Of a stretch of DNA of 64,000 nt, positions 44,533 to 56,052 are shown piece by piece (position 1 is the first letter of the stretch; each line of letters begins with the position of its first letter). Source of the DNA: Anaeramoeba ignava (taxonomy: Eukaryota > Metamonada > Anaeramoebidae). Below the pieces are notes generated by a model. That model ran no database searches and was not told where the DNA came from. It was given only the letters and a program-made list of their open reading frames with translations. Both the position numbers and the translations under genes were made by a program. The stretch lies in contig JAPDFW010000076.1 of NCBI GenBank assembly GCA_028826165.1, forward strand, positions 351,892 through 415,891, in the 5' to 3' direction.

Positions 44533-47500
44533 ATGGATCAAAAAGAAAGAGATTTTTTGGTTTTTGTAGCCAAAATGTGTGAACAAGCAAGAAGATATGA
44601 AGGTATTTTTAAATCAAAAAATCAAAAAAACAAAAAAACAAAATAAAAAAGAAATGAATAAAAAAAAATAAAAAAAAATTTTGTGATAAAAAATATAAAA
44701 ATAAATAAAAATAAATTAATTAAACATAAAGAAATGCGAGACGCAATGAAATCAATAATTCAAGTAACGGGAGAATTAACGACAGAAGAAAGAAATTTAT
44801 TGTCAGTTGCTTATAAAAACTTAATTACACCCAAAAGATATTCTATCAGAGTTTTTACTTCTTTTGAAGAGCGTGAAACTGAAAATGGTAATCAAACTAT
44901 TGCTGAAAGAATTCGTGAAAAACGTCTTAATTCCGAAAAAGAGTTAAAAGATATTTGCTTTGAGATTATCAGTTTTATTGATGAAAAATTGATCCCCTCA
45001 GCTACTAATGATGAAGGTCTTGTTTTTTATTATAAAATGTAATTTAATATTTTTCTTTTTTTTTTTTTTAAATTTAAAAATTAAATTTAAACTGAATTAT
45101 TCAAATTAATTATGAAATTTAAAATTAAGTTTAATCACACAATTATAAACAAAATTATTAACAAATTTATTAACAAATTTATAAACAAATTTATTAACAA
45201 ATTTATAAACAAATTTATAAACAAATTAAGAAATAATTTAATAACAAAATTATAATCAAAATTATAAACAAATTTATAAACAAATTTATTAACAAATTTA
45301 TTAACAAATTTAATAAACAAATTTATAATCAAATTTATAAACAAATTTATAAACAAATTTATAAACAAATTTATAAACAAATTTATAAACAAATTTATAA
45401 ACAAATTTATAAACAAATTTATAAACAAATTTATTAACAAATTTATAAACAAATTTATTAACAAATTTATAAACAAAATTATAAACAAAATTATAACACA
45501 TTAATAAATAAATTTATAAACAAATTTATTAACAAATTTATAATGAAATTTATAAACAAATTTATAATCAAAATTATAATGAAATTTATAAACAAATTAA
45601 GAAATAATTTAATAACAAATTTATAAGCAAATTTATAATGAAATTAATAAACAAATTTATTAACAAATTTATAAACAAATTTATAAACAAATTTATAAAC
45701 AAATTAATAAACAAATTTATAATCAAAATTAACAATAATTTATAAACAAAATTAACAATAATTTAATAACACATTTATAAACAAATTTATAATGAAATTA
45801 ATAAATAAAATTATAAACAAAATTATAAACAAATTTATTAACAAATTTATAAACAAATTAATAAACAAAATTATAAACAAATTTATAATGAAATTTATAA
45901 ACAAATTTATAATCAAAATTATAATGAAATTTATAAACAAATTAAGAAATAATTTAATAACAAATTTATAAGCAAATTTATAATGAAATTAATAAACAAA
46001 TTTATAAACAAATTTATTAACAAATTTATTAACAAAATTATTAACAAAATTATTAACAAAATTATAAACAAAATTATAAACAAATTATAAACAAATTTAT
46101 AAATAAAATTATAAACAAAATTATAAACAAATTTATTAACAAATTTATAAACAAAATTATAAACAAAATTAACAATAATTTATAAACAAATTTATAAACA
46201 AAATTATAAACAAAATTATTAACAAAATTATAAACAAATTTATAATAAAAATTTATAAACAAATTTATAAACAAATTTATAAACAAATTTATAAACAAAT
46301 TTATTAACAAATCTATAAACAAAAATTATTAACAAATTTATTAACAAATTTATAAACAAATTTATAAACAAATTTATCAACAAATTTATCAACAAATTTA
46401 ATAACACATTTATAAGCAAAATTATAAATAAAATTATAAACAAATTTATTAACAAAATTATAAATAAAATTATAAATAAAATTATAAATAAAATTATAAA
46501 CAAAATTATAAATAAAATTATAAATAAATTTATAATCAAAATTAACAATAATTTATAATGAAATTTATTAACAAATTTATAATGAAATTTATAATAAAAT
46601 TTATAATAAAATTTAAATAATTTTTAGGAAAGGAGATTATTGCCGATATTTAGCAGAATTTTTAAAATCAGATGAAAAGAGTAAATCCATTGAAAACAGT
46701 GGAGAAAGTTATAAAAAAGGAGTTGAAATTGGAAAAAATTTGAGTTCAACAAATCCTATTAGATTAGGATTATCTCTTAATTACTCAGTTTTTTTGTATG
46801 AAATATTGGCAAATCATCAAGAAGCATTTCAATTTGCAAAACAAGCTTTTGATGAAGCAAGGCCTCATATTGATTCTTTATCTGATAAATCATATAATGA
46901 TACAATTTTAGTCATGCAATTACTTAGAGATAACTTGAATTCTTGGGCAAAAGATTTTGAAGCTCAAGGTTCATAATTTTTCCATTTAGAATTTAGAATT
47001 TAAAATTTGATTTTAAAATTAATTTATAAAATTAATATCAAAATTAAAATTAAAATTAAAATTAAAATTAAAATTAAAATTAAAATTAAAATTAAAATTA
47101 AAATTAAAATTAATTTAAAATTAAAATTAAAATTAAAATTAAAATTAAAATTCATTTATAAAATTAAAATTCATTTATAAAATTAAAATCAAAATTAAAA
47201 TTAAAATTAAAATTAAAATTCATTTAAAATTAAAATTAAAATTAAAATTAAAATTAAATTTAAAATTAAAATTAAAATTAAAATTAAAATTAAAATTAAA
47301 ATTAAAATTAAAAATTAAAATTCATTTATAAAATTAAAATTAAAATTAAAATTAAAATTAAATTAAAATTAAAATTAAAATTAAAATTAAAATTAAAATC
47401 AAATTTGGAATTAAAATTAAAATTAAAATTAAAATTAAAATTATAATTAAAATTAAAATTAAAATTAAAATTAAAATTAAAATTGAAATTCATTTATAAA

Positions 47501-47645
47501 ATTAAAATTCATTTATAAAATTAAAATCAAAATTAAAATCAAAATTAAAATTAAAATTCATTTATAAAATTAAATAGGAGATGAGGATGAAGATGATGAT
47601 GATGATGATACTGAAGAACTTGATGAACCAAATCAAAAGAAATAA
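44533..47645 (+). CDS. 14-3-3 protein
   Basis: Exons 44533-44602, 44732-45038, 46628-46968 and 47578-47645 give 261 residues. Family blocks are clear: ERDFLVFVAKMCEQARRYEE, RNLLSVAYKNLI, MKGDYCRYLAEF (the Arg-Tyr of the phosphopeptide pocket) and RLGLSLNYSVFLYEI. Also present are FDEA, DSYNDT-like (SDKSYNDTILVMQLLRDNL) and SWAKD. The C-terminal tail is unusually acidic (GDEDEDDDDDDTEELDE). It acts as a cytosolic dimer binding phosphoserine/threonine client proteins. ITPKRYSIRV replaces the usual IGARRASWR, so one basic pocket residue may be shifted. Intron 2 is 1.6 kb of minisatellite; intron 3 is (TTAAAA)n with a GTTCAT donor. Confidence 0.95.
45039..46627 (+). repeat. intron 2 of 14-3-3 gene, AACAAATTTATA array
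   Basis: 1.59 kb of the 12-base unit AACAAATTTATA with ATTAACAAATTT and AATGAAATTTAT variants. This unit is not seen elsewhere in the window. Antisense frames give spurious FINL-repeat ORFs. Confidence 0.9.
46969..47577 (+). repeat. intron 3 of 14-3-3 gene, TTAAAA / ATTCATTTATAAAAT array
   Basis: 609 bases of TTAAAA hexamers with several ATTCATTTATAAAAT interruptions, the same composite as in carrier and amylase introns. Confidence 0.85.
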
Positions 47646-47909
47646 TCAAAAAAAAAATTTATAATCAAAAAAAATAACTTTGGATTCTTTTACTTTTCTT
47701 TTTTTTTTTTTTAATTCTTTTCTTCTTTTTTTTTCATTTCAAAAATCTCACATCATCAATCAAAACGCTGTTCGAGTTTTTTTCTCTTCAATTTTCTTTT
47801 CTTCTTCTTCTTCTTTTTTTTTTTAATAACCCAAAAAAATTAAACAAATCAAAAAAAGAAAAAATTTATTTAGTAATTTATAAAAGAAAAAAAAAGAAAA
47901 AAAAGAAAA

Positions 47910-48949
47910 TTAATTATCAGTTGAATCACTGTAAGAATTTGTTTCATAAGATTCAGCATTTGATGATTTATTTTGATTTTGTGATTGATTTTGATTTTCA
48001 TCATCAAATTCATCAAAATCATCTTCATTTGAATCATTTTGATTTGAATTTTGATTTTGTGATTGATTTTGGTTTTCATCTTCATCTTCATCAAAATCAT
48101 CTTCACTTTCATCTTGAATTTCGTTTTGTTTTTGTTTTTGTTGTTCTTGTTCTTGTTCTCTTTGTTTTTGTTGTTCTTTTTGTTTCTGTTTCTGTTTTTC
48201 TTTTTCTTTTTCTATTGCAATTTCTTTTTTTTCTCTTAATTTTTTTGCAAGTTCCATTTTCTTTTTTTGTTCATAAATTTTTTCAAGAGAAAATAAAGTG
48301 GAATTTTCCATTTGTTCAAGAAGTGGAACAGGAGGTCTAAAATTTCCTAATTCTGGATTTGTTTCTGGATCATAATCAATAGGAGCACTTGTAGTATAAC
48401 TAATATTATGAGCATAACCAATTAAATCTTCAATACTAACTTTTCCTATTTAATTTTAATTTTAATTTTATAAATGAATTTTAATTTTAATTTTATAAAT
48501 GAATTTTATAAATGGATTTTAATTTTGATTTTATAAATGAATTTTATAAATAACTGTTTTTTGATTGTTTAGAAAGATCTAATTGTGTTTTTGCTTGTTT
48601 AATTGTAGTTCTGAGTTTAAGTTCAACTTTTCTTAATTCAAGAACTAATTCAGAAATATTTTCATCTTTTTCTTTAATTTGTAATTCAATTTCTTTAAGA
48701 GATTTTTGAATTGTTTCATGTTCTTTAACTTAAATTGAAAATTAGATTAAAAATTGAAAATTAGATTGAAAATTAAATTGAAAATTAAATACATTCTTTT
48801 AAAGCTTCTTGTAATTTTTTATCGGTTTGAACAAGTGATTTTGTTATTTCAACAATATCTTCACTTTGTGTAAGATTAGAAACTAAATCATGAACTAAAC
48901 TTTGATATTCTTGAAGAATAGAATTCAAATTTTTATATAATTGTGCCAT
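47910..48949 (-). CDS. MED4: Mediator complex subunit 4 (MED4)-like protein
   Basis: Minus-strand exons 48949-48794, 48728-48555 and 48445-47910. Features match MED4: an N-terminal helical bundle, a coiled coil (EIELQIKEKDENISELVLEL then RKVELKLRTTIKQAKTQLDL), and the hallmark VSIEDLIGYAHNIS block followed by the acidic-proline PIDYDPETNPELGNFRPPVP segment. The C-terminus is a long Glu/Gln/Lys helix and a DE/NQ-rich tail. MED4 lies in the middle module of Mediator, bridging transcription factors and RNA polymerase II. The exon lengths total 866, one base short of a whole number of codons. The frame appears to shift near 48838-48845 (ATAACAAATCAC, expected one more A). This may be a homopolymer error, so the N-terminal 35 residues are less certain. 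Confidence 0.8.
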
Positions 48950-49047
48950 AAAAAGAAAATAATGAATTAAATTAAAAAAAGAAAAAAAATGAAAAAAATG
49001 ATTTTTTAAAAAATTAAGGAAAAAAAAATATTTTTGAATTTTGGATT

Positions 49048-51184
49048 TTATTGGAACTTATTAATTAAATGAAATAAATGTAAATCAATTATTGAATTTT
49101 GATTTAATTGATAATAATCTTTTAAATCTTCAAATTCTTGAATAATTTCTTTTGTAATTTCTTTTGTTTCATCAAATTCATCATGATAAAGAAAATAAAT
49201 TAATTGATGAATTGTTTCAAATGATTTTCCTGAATAATCATGAACTTGATTAGATGAATCTTGAACACTTAAAAACATTCCTTGAAATAATTCACTTCTC
49301 ATTATTAATATTAATTTATGAACTTTAATTTCCTTTTCATCTTTACAAATAATTTTGAAATCTTTTGTTGATTCATTTTGATATAATTTTGATAAATCTT
49401 TGATTATTCCTTTTCTTCCTTTTTTGGATTCAATCCAATTTGAATCAAATCCAATTTCTTTAAAAAATTTCAAGAACTTTTTGTTCTTTTTTTGGTTTTG
49501 GTTCTTCATCTGAATAATCTGATTCATCTGAATAATCTGAATCATCTGTTTCATTTGTTCCAAATCTTTTTTTAATTTTTTCGAAATCAGGAAAACCTGT
49601 GTAAATGAAATTTAAAGCAATCTCAACTTCTTCTTTTGGTTTATTTTCACAATTTTTTATAAATTCATTTAAAATATTTTGATTATTATCAAATCTTGTT
49701 AAAAGAATTAATTTGTCAACTTTAAATTTGGAAGAATCATTTGATCGAATTTCAAAATTAGAAAAATTATCATTCGATTTTAGTAATTTGTTTAAATCAT
49801 CATTAAGTGAATAAATTTGTAAGAACAATTCAATATTTCCTTCCTGATTAACAAATTCTGATATATATTCGAGATTGACATCATTCATCATCAATATTTT
49901 CATTACTTCATAATTTTCATTTGCAACTGAAATTATAAAAGGTGTTTCTTTTTCTCGATTTCTTTTATTGATATCAAGTCCTTGTGAAATTAAATAAGAA
50001 ACCAAATTTTGAGGTTCAATATTTCCACAAACATAATGCAAAATTGTTTCCTTTTGAGCATTTTCTGCGTTAATATCAGCTCCTTTTTCAACTAAATATT
50101 TCAGAATATCAACTATTTCATTTTCTCGATCCTCATTTTCTCCAATATAATGCAAAGGAGTTTCATTTTCATCTGTTTTTGCATGAATATCAGCTCCTTT
50201 TTCAACTAAATATTTAACTACTTTCAGGGATTGATTCTTGCAAGCAAAATGTAAAGCTGTTTGATTTTCATTATTTGGAAAATTGATATCAGCACCTTTT
50301 TCAACTAAATATTGGATCACTTCAAATGAAGCGCAATGTTTGCAAGCAAGATGCAAAGGAGTCACTTTTTGATATGTTTGTGCATTAACATCAATCCCTT
50401 TTGCAATCAAATATTGAATAATTTCAATTGATGGATTATTCTCACAAGCATAATGCAAAAGTGTTTCATTTCTCAAAATTGTAGCATTAATATCAGCTCC
50501 TTTTTCAATTAAATATTGGATAATTTCAAGTGGTAATTGATGCAAAATTGCAAAATATAAAGGTGTTTCTCCTTCTTTTTTTTTTGCATTCACATCAGCT
50601 CCTTTTTCAATTAAATATTTGATCACCTCAAAGATATCTTCTCTTTGTTCAAAAAATAATTTATGAAGAGGTGTTAAATCACTATTCATTTTTACATTAA
50701 TATCAGCTCCTTTTTCAATTAAATATTTGATGATTTCAAGTGGTAATTTTTTGTAAATAGCTAAAGATAAAGGTGTGTCTTCAAATCTTTTTTTTGCATT
50801 CACATCAGCTCCTTTTTCAATTAAAATCTGAATAATTTCAAATAAATTTTCTTTTTCTGAATAAGTCAACGCAAAATGTAAAGGTGTTTGACTTTCTACT
50901 GCTTTTGCATCAATATCAGCTCCTTTTTCAATTAAATATTTGATCATTTCAATGTTATCTGTGTATATACACGCAGTATGTAATGAATTCATATTACTTG
51001 AATCTTTTGCATTAACATCTGCTCCTTTTTCAATTAAAATTTGAATAATTTTAAGAGGAAATTTGTTTTTAATTGCAAAATTTAAAATTGATTTTCCGTT
51101 TTTGATTAAATCATTTTGAGGAATTGATTTAAATTGTTTTAATAATTTAAAATCTTCTCTTTCAAGAATTTCCCAAATATCCAT
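49048..51184 (-). CDS. ankyrin-repeat protein with C-terminal BTB domains (one frameshift)
   Basis: The first frame (51184-49460) has about 12 ankyrin repeats (LIEKGADVNAK.. TPLH.A..), then a weak BTB-like module (SKFKVDKLILLTRF, EVEIALNFIYTGFP). It stops at TTT TAA near 49462. The next frame (from about 49560 to 49048) continues without loss: FKEIGFDSNWIE, then a BTB/POZ domain (KDFKIICKDEKEIKVHKLIL, MRSELFQGMFLSV, DYYQL). Skipping one T of the TTTTTT run joins them into about 710 residues. The BTB part parallels that of the GTPase-BTB protein at 13684, although no CaaX box is present. It is a probable scaffold or cullin-3 adaptor. The break may be a sequencing error, a real mutation or a +1 programmed shift. 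Confidence 0.8.
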
Positions 51185-51281
51185 TTTTAGAAAGAAAAAA
51201 AATGAATTTTAAAAAAAAAAATATTTTTTTTCATTTTTTTCATTTTCATTTTTTTCTATAAAGATATAAAAACTAAACAAA

Positions 51282-52541
51282 ATGTCAATTTTATGTGAAA
51301 ATTGTAAAACAAAACGAGCAGTTTTTTTAAGACCAAAAAATGGATCAAAAGTGTGTAAAGAATGTTTTATTGAGTTATTTGAAGAAGAAGTTCATGAAAC
51401 GATCCAAAAATTTCAAATGTTTGAACCAAAAGAGAAAATTGGAATAGGAGCATCAGGAGGAAAAGATTCAACAGCATTAATACATGTTTTAACAAAATTG
51501 AAAGAAAAATATAAATATGAGAATGATTTTGTTTTGATTTCAATTGATGAAGGAATTCATGGTTATCGAGATGATTCACTTGAAACAGTGAAACGCAATC
51601 AATTATTTTATAATCTTCCTTTGGAAATTGTTTCTTTTAAGGATCTTTTCGGTTGGTCTTTGGATGATATTATTCTTAATTTGGGTCCTAGTAATTCTTG
51701 TTCTTATTGTGGTATTTTGAGACGTCAAGCTTTGGATCTTGCCGCTCAAAAAATTTCAGTTAAAAAATTGGCAACTGGACATAATGCTAATGATGCTGCA
51801 GAAACTGTTCTTTTAAATTGTAATATTAATTATAATTTTATAAATGAATTTTAATTTTAATATTAATTTTAATTTTATAAATGAATTTTAATTTTAATAT
51901 TAATTTTAATTTTAATTTCAAATTTTTTATCCGATTTTAATTTTAATATTAATTTTAATTTTAATTTTAATTTTAATTTTAATTTTAATTTTAATTTTTA
52001 ATTTTTAATTTCAAATTTTTTATCCGATTTTAATTTTAATTTTAATTTCAATTTTAATTTTAATTTTATAAATGAATTTTAATTTTAATTTTTTATCCGA
52101 TTTTAATATTAATTTTGATTTTAAGTTTTAAGAGGAGATTCTGTTCGTATTTCAAGATCATCAGAATTTATAATCAATGATCAAAATGATTTTAAAAGAT
52201 GCAAACCATTTATTTATGCATACCAAAAAGAAATTGTTGCATATGCTTATTTTAATAAATTAGATTACTTTAGTACTGAATGTCCTTATGCAGTAAATGC
52301 TTTAAGAGGAAAACCAAGAATTTTTTTGAATGATTTGGAACGTGTTCATCCTTCAGGAATAATTGATATTATTGATTCGGGTCAGTTATTTGCTCTTCCA
52401 GATTCATCTATAAAACCAAAAATTCAAAAATGTCAAAAATGTGGTGCTGTTTCAAGTCAAAATCTTTGTCAAGCTTGCATTTTATTAGAAAAACTTAATA
52501 AATCAAAACCAAAAATTGAAATTGAAATTGAAAAAAAATAA
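51282..52541 (+). CDS. CTU1: cytoplasmic tRNA 2-thiolation protein 1 (CTU1/NCS6)
   Basis: Exons 51282-51819 and 52126-52541 give 317 residues. An N-terminal zinc knuckle (CENC, CKEC), the PP-loop ATP pyrophosphatase motif SGGKDS (residues 58-63), CSYCGILRR and TGHNANDAAETVL, and a C-terminal zinc motif (CQKCGAVSSQNLCQAC) follow the family order. With its partner NCS2/CTU2 it thiolates U34 of tRNAs for Lys, Glu and Gln, using sulphur from the URM1 system in the cytosol. Length is near the human protein. The single intron joins in phase 1 (AAT T|TT TTA AGA GGA GAT), restoring the conserved LRGD. Confidence 0.95.
51820..52125 (+). repeat. CTU1 intron, AATTTT array with ATCCG marks
   Basis: TAATTTT hexamers with ATTTTATAAATGAATTTT interruptions (the inverse orientation of the motif in other introns) and three copies of TTTTTTATCCGATTTTAAT. 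Confidence 0.85.
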
Positions 52542-52702
52542 AAATAAAAATAAAAAAATTTAATAAAAAAAGAAAAATGGAATAAAAAAATTTAATAAAA
52601 AAAAGAAAATAAAAATAAAAATTTAATAAAAAAAGAAAAGTGGAATAAAAAAATTTAATAAAAAAGAAAAGTGGAATAAAAAAATTTAATAAAAAAAGAA
52701 AA

Positions 52703-52822
52703 GGATTCAACACTAAGTTTTCGCTGGCGGTTCCCCATCCAACTAACTCACTTAGCTCTCAATCATTTATCTTCAGGGTTCGGAATGTGTCCTGGAGTAT
52801 TTGATTGGATATGGCCGAATCC
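52703..52822 (-). rRNA. 5S ribosomal RNA
   Basis: 120 bases on the minus strand. It begins GGATTCGGCCATATC and ends GTTGAATCC, which pair as helix I. Internal blocks match eukaryotic 5S: CACATTCCGAACCCTGAAGA (loops B/C), GAGAGCTAAG, and TTGGATGGGGAACCGCCAGC. A T-run (TTTTCTTTTTTTATT) directly downstream fits a polymerase III terminator. A single copy is seen in the window. Confidence 0.95.
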
Positions 52823-53337
52823 AATTTAATTTAATTTTTAATTCTTTATTTATTCTTTTTTTCTTTTTTATTTTTAATTTATTTTTTTAATTCTTTATTT
52901 ATTTGATTGAATATTATTGAATCCAATTTAATTTAATTTAATTTAATTTTTATTTATTTGATTGAATATTATTGAATCCAATTTAATTTAATTTTTAATT
53001 TAATTTATTCTTTTTCTTTTTAATTGAATTTTTTTAAATAAATAAGATCTAATTTATTTTAATTTTAATTTCTTTTTTAATTCTTTATTTATAATATTAT
53101 TTGAAAAGTTAATTAAATCTAATTTATTTTTTTTATTTAAAAAAAAAAAGAATAAAAAGAAAAAAAATTTTTTTTTTCTTAATTTATTTTTTAATTAAAA
53201 ATTAAAAATAAAAAATAATCATTTTTTTTCTTTTCCAAAAATATAAAAAGTAAGAAAAACAATTGATTTAAATACAAACACACAAAAACACACTTATTTA
53301 TTTATTTTTATTTTTTTTATTTAAAGAAAAAACAGAA
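52823..53337. other. spacer between 5S rRNA and surface-protein copy C
   Basis: AATTTAATTTAA-rich sequence with two ATTTGATTGAATATTATTGA repeats next to the 5S start. AGTAAGAAAAAC followed by CACAAAAACACAC at about 53248-53302 resembles part of the family upstream element. No gene. Confidence 0.6.
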
Positions 53338-56052
53338 ATGAAATTAAATCTTTTCTTTTCCTTTTTCTTTTTCTTAATTATCAATATTTTCTTAATTCAA
53401 TCAAATCAAAACCAAAATCAAAATCAAAAATCAATTTCATCATCATTAATATCACCAATATTAACAGAAATAAAAACATTAACAGAAACAACAAGATATT
53501 ATTCTTCTTTCGATGAAGCTTGGATTTGGAATTTATTAGATCAATTTTCAAGTTCATTAGGATATTTTGGATGGAGTGTTTCAATTTATAAAGATGTTCT
53601 TGTTATTGGAGTTTATGATGTAAATCAAGCATTTATTTACAGATATAATGGATCAATTTGGAATCAAGAACAAATTTTGAATGAATCAGCTACAGATTTT
53701 GGGAGTTGTGTTTCAGTTTATGAAGATGTTCTTGTTATTGGAGCTCATGGTGACAATCAAGTATTTATTTACAGATATAATGGATCAATTTGGAATCAAG
53801 AAAAAATTTTGAATGAATCAGCTACAGATTTTGGAATTTCTGTTTCAATTTATGAAGATGTTACTGTTATTGGTTCTTATTATGAAAATCAAACATTTAT
53901 TTACAGATATAATGGATCAATTTGGAATCAAGAACAAATATTGAATGAATCAGCTTCAAGTTTTGGAATTTCTGTTTCAATTTATGAGAATGTTACTGTT
54001 ATTGGAGCTTATGATGAAAATCAAACATTTATTTACAGATATAATGGATCAATTTGGAATCAAGAACAAATTTTGAATGAATCAGCTTCATATTTTGGAG
54101 AGTCTGTTGCAGTTTATAAAGATGTTATTGTTATTAATGTTTATAATTCCAAGGAAGTATTTATTTACAGATATAATGGAACAATTTGGAATCAAGAACA
54201 AATATTGAATGAATCAGTTACAGGTTTTGGAAAGAGTGCTTCAATTTATGAAGATGTTATTGTTATTGGCTGTCCGAATACAAAACAGGTATTTATTTAC
54301 AGATATAATGGAACAATTTGGAATCAAGAACAAATATTGAATGAATCAGTTACAAGTTTTGGATATTCTGTTTCAGTTTATGGGAATTTTACTGTTGTTG
54401 GTGCTATCACACCAAAAAAAGTATTTGTTTATGAAGCTAATTTAATTCCTCAAGTTAATATTGTTAATTGTTCATCTTTGTTTTCATCATTTGATTGTTA
54501 TTGGGATAAAATTGAATTTCCTTCAAATTTGGAATATCAAATTAATTATGGATATGATTGGATTGATATTGATTCTCCAATTCTTGAAGATGAGAATGTT
54601 TATTATCAGCAATTCAATTCTTCATTTTATGATAATATTACTGGAAATGAATATTATTCAATTCAAATTCAAGCTTGTGATAATGAATCAATGATATGTG
54701 GTGAATCTTCTTCTTTCATTAATTTAACAACAAAAATTGATTCTGTAAAAGATTTCCAATTATCAAATCCTTCAAATAATTCAATTAATGTTACTTGGAA
54801 TTATCCAAATGTTCAAATCAATGAAGGAATTGCTCATCTTGATCATTATAATATTTCTTATCTTAATCAATCTCAACCTGATTTAATATCTTTCATTTCA
54901 GTTGATAATTCTTCACTTGATTATCTTTTGAATAATTTAGAATGTGAAAATGATTATAATATTTCAATTTGTGGATGTAGAACACAAGAATGTGAAGGAG
55001 ATGATAAAGGAGAAATTGTTGAATCATTATTCCCATTAATATTTGGAGAAGTTACAAATTTTTCATGTTCAATTTCAAATTCAATCGATATTAATTGTAA
55101 TTGGAATCAACCAATTAATTGTTCAATTCCATTTTATTATAATTTAACTTATCAATCAATTTATCAAAATGATTCAGGAAATTATCAACCAACTTCATCA
55201 AATCAACAATTTACAGTTCAATTACCAAATCAAGAATATCAAATCAATATATCATCATGTAATTCAAATGGAAAATGTGGATATATTTCATCAATTTCAA
55301 TTACAACTGATAATTTAACAATATCTCCAACAATTTACGAAACAATTTCCAAAATTGAAGAAATTGAATTTAATTTCACAAAATTAACAAATGCAAATAA
55401 TTATTCAATTTCACTTAATAATGGAACAAATTGGGAAAAATTCACATCTCTTGATTTAAGTGGAAATGAAGTTATTGGAATCATAAGTGGAATATCAGGA
55501 AATATTGAATATAATATTTCAATTCGAGGATGTGTTGATTTAAATTGTGAAACACCATATTTAGGAGAACCAAGTTCAATTATTTCAACAAGAGCTAAAT
55601 TAGGAAATATTACTTCATTAAATTGTTATTCATTAATTAATGGATTTATTTGTAATTGGGATCCATTAATTTTATCAAGTGGATTAAAAGCTTATTCATT
55701 TAGATTTAATTCAATATCAATTTGTTTATCAACTTCAACAACAAGTTATTCAATTACTTCAGGATTAGAAGGAGGAGAATATTATGAAATTTCAATTTAT
55801 TCATCAGCTGATTTAAATTGTTCAGATAATCAATACTCAGGAATTAATTCAACAACATCAATTACAATACCAACAACAAATGAACCTAATGATAATTCAA
55901 GCACAACAATAATAGCTTTAGAAATAATTATTCCAGTTATTATTATTTCAATAATCATTATTGGAATTATTTTATACAAAAAGAAAAGAAAAAGACAACT
56001 TATTAAGGAGATTATAAAAGAAAAAGAACTTCATACTGATTTAGATTTTTAA
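53338..56052 (+). CDS. FG-GAP beta-propeller / FN3-like cell-surface protein, copy C
   Basis: A single-exon protein of 904 residues. It has a signal peptide (MKLNLFFSFFFFLIINIFLI), a short NQ tract, and seven FG-GAP-like blades. Their FG motifs read GYFGWSV, TDFGSCV, TDFGISV, SSFGISV, SYFGESV, TGFGKSA and TSFGYSV. The FN3-like Asn-rich stalk, a TM helix (LEIIIPVIIISIIIIGIILY) and a basic tail ending HTDLDF follow. The stalk is almost the same as in the other copies, but its last module and TM differ from copies A, B and D. The linker before the TM lacks the LSPYEPTQSTDSN segment of those copies. First of three tandem genes. It is a probable adhesin or receptor of unknown ligand. Confidence 0.87.
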   Translation: MKLNLFFSFFFFLIINIFLIQSNQNQNQNQKSISSSLISPILTEIKTLTETTRYYSSFDEAWIWNLLDQFSSSLGYFGWSVSIYKDVLVIGVYDVNQAFIYRYNGSIWNQEQILNESATDFGSCVSVYEDVLVIGAHGDNQVFIYRYNGSIWNQEKILNESATDFGISVSIYEDVTVIGSYYENQTFIYRYNGSIWNQEQILNESASSFGISVSIYENVTVIGAYDENQTFIYRYNGSIWNQEQILNESASYFGESVAVYKDVIVINVYNSKEVFIYRYNGTIWNQEQILNESVTGFGKSASIYEDVIVIGCPNTKQVFIYRYNGTIWNQEQILNESVTSFGYSVSVYGNFTVVGAITPKKVFVYEANLIPQVNIVNCSSLFSSFDCYWDKIEFPSNLEYQINYGYDWIDIDSPILEDENVYYQQFNSSFYDNITGNEYYSIQIQACDNESMICGESSSFINLTTKIDSVKDFQLSNPSNNSINVTWNYPNVQINEGIAHLDHYNISYLNQSQPDLISFISVDNSSLDYLLNNLECENDYNISICGCRTQECEGDDKGEIVESLFPLIFGEVTNFSCSISNSIDINCNWNQPINCSIPFYYNLTYQSIYQNDSGNYQPTSSNQQFTVQLPNQEYQINISSCNSNGKCGYISSISITTDNLTISPTIYETISKIEEIEFNFTKLTNANNYSISLNNGTNWEKFTSLDLSGNEVIGIISGISGNIEYNISIRGCVDLNCETPYLGEPSSIISTRAKLGNITSLNCYSLINGFICNWDPLILSSGLKAYSFRFNSISICLSTSTTSYSITSGLEGGEYYEISIYSSADLNCSDNQYSGINSTTSITIPTTNEPNDNSSTTIIALEIIIPVIIISIIIIGIILYKKKRKRQLIKEIIKEKELHTDLDF

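Noticed and set aside
45135-46548. FINLFINL and KFVYKFVY ORFs
   Set aside because: Antisense frames of the AACAAATTTATA array in 14-3-3 intron 2.
47921-48340. Plus-strand ORF over MED4
   Set aside because: Shadow of the DE/NQ-rich C-terminus of MED4 on the opposite strand; His/Phe-rich low complexity.
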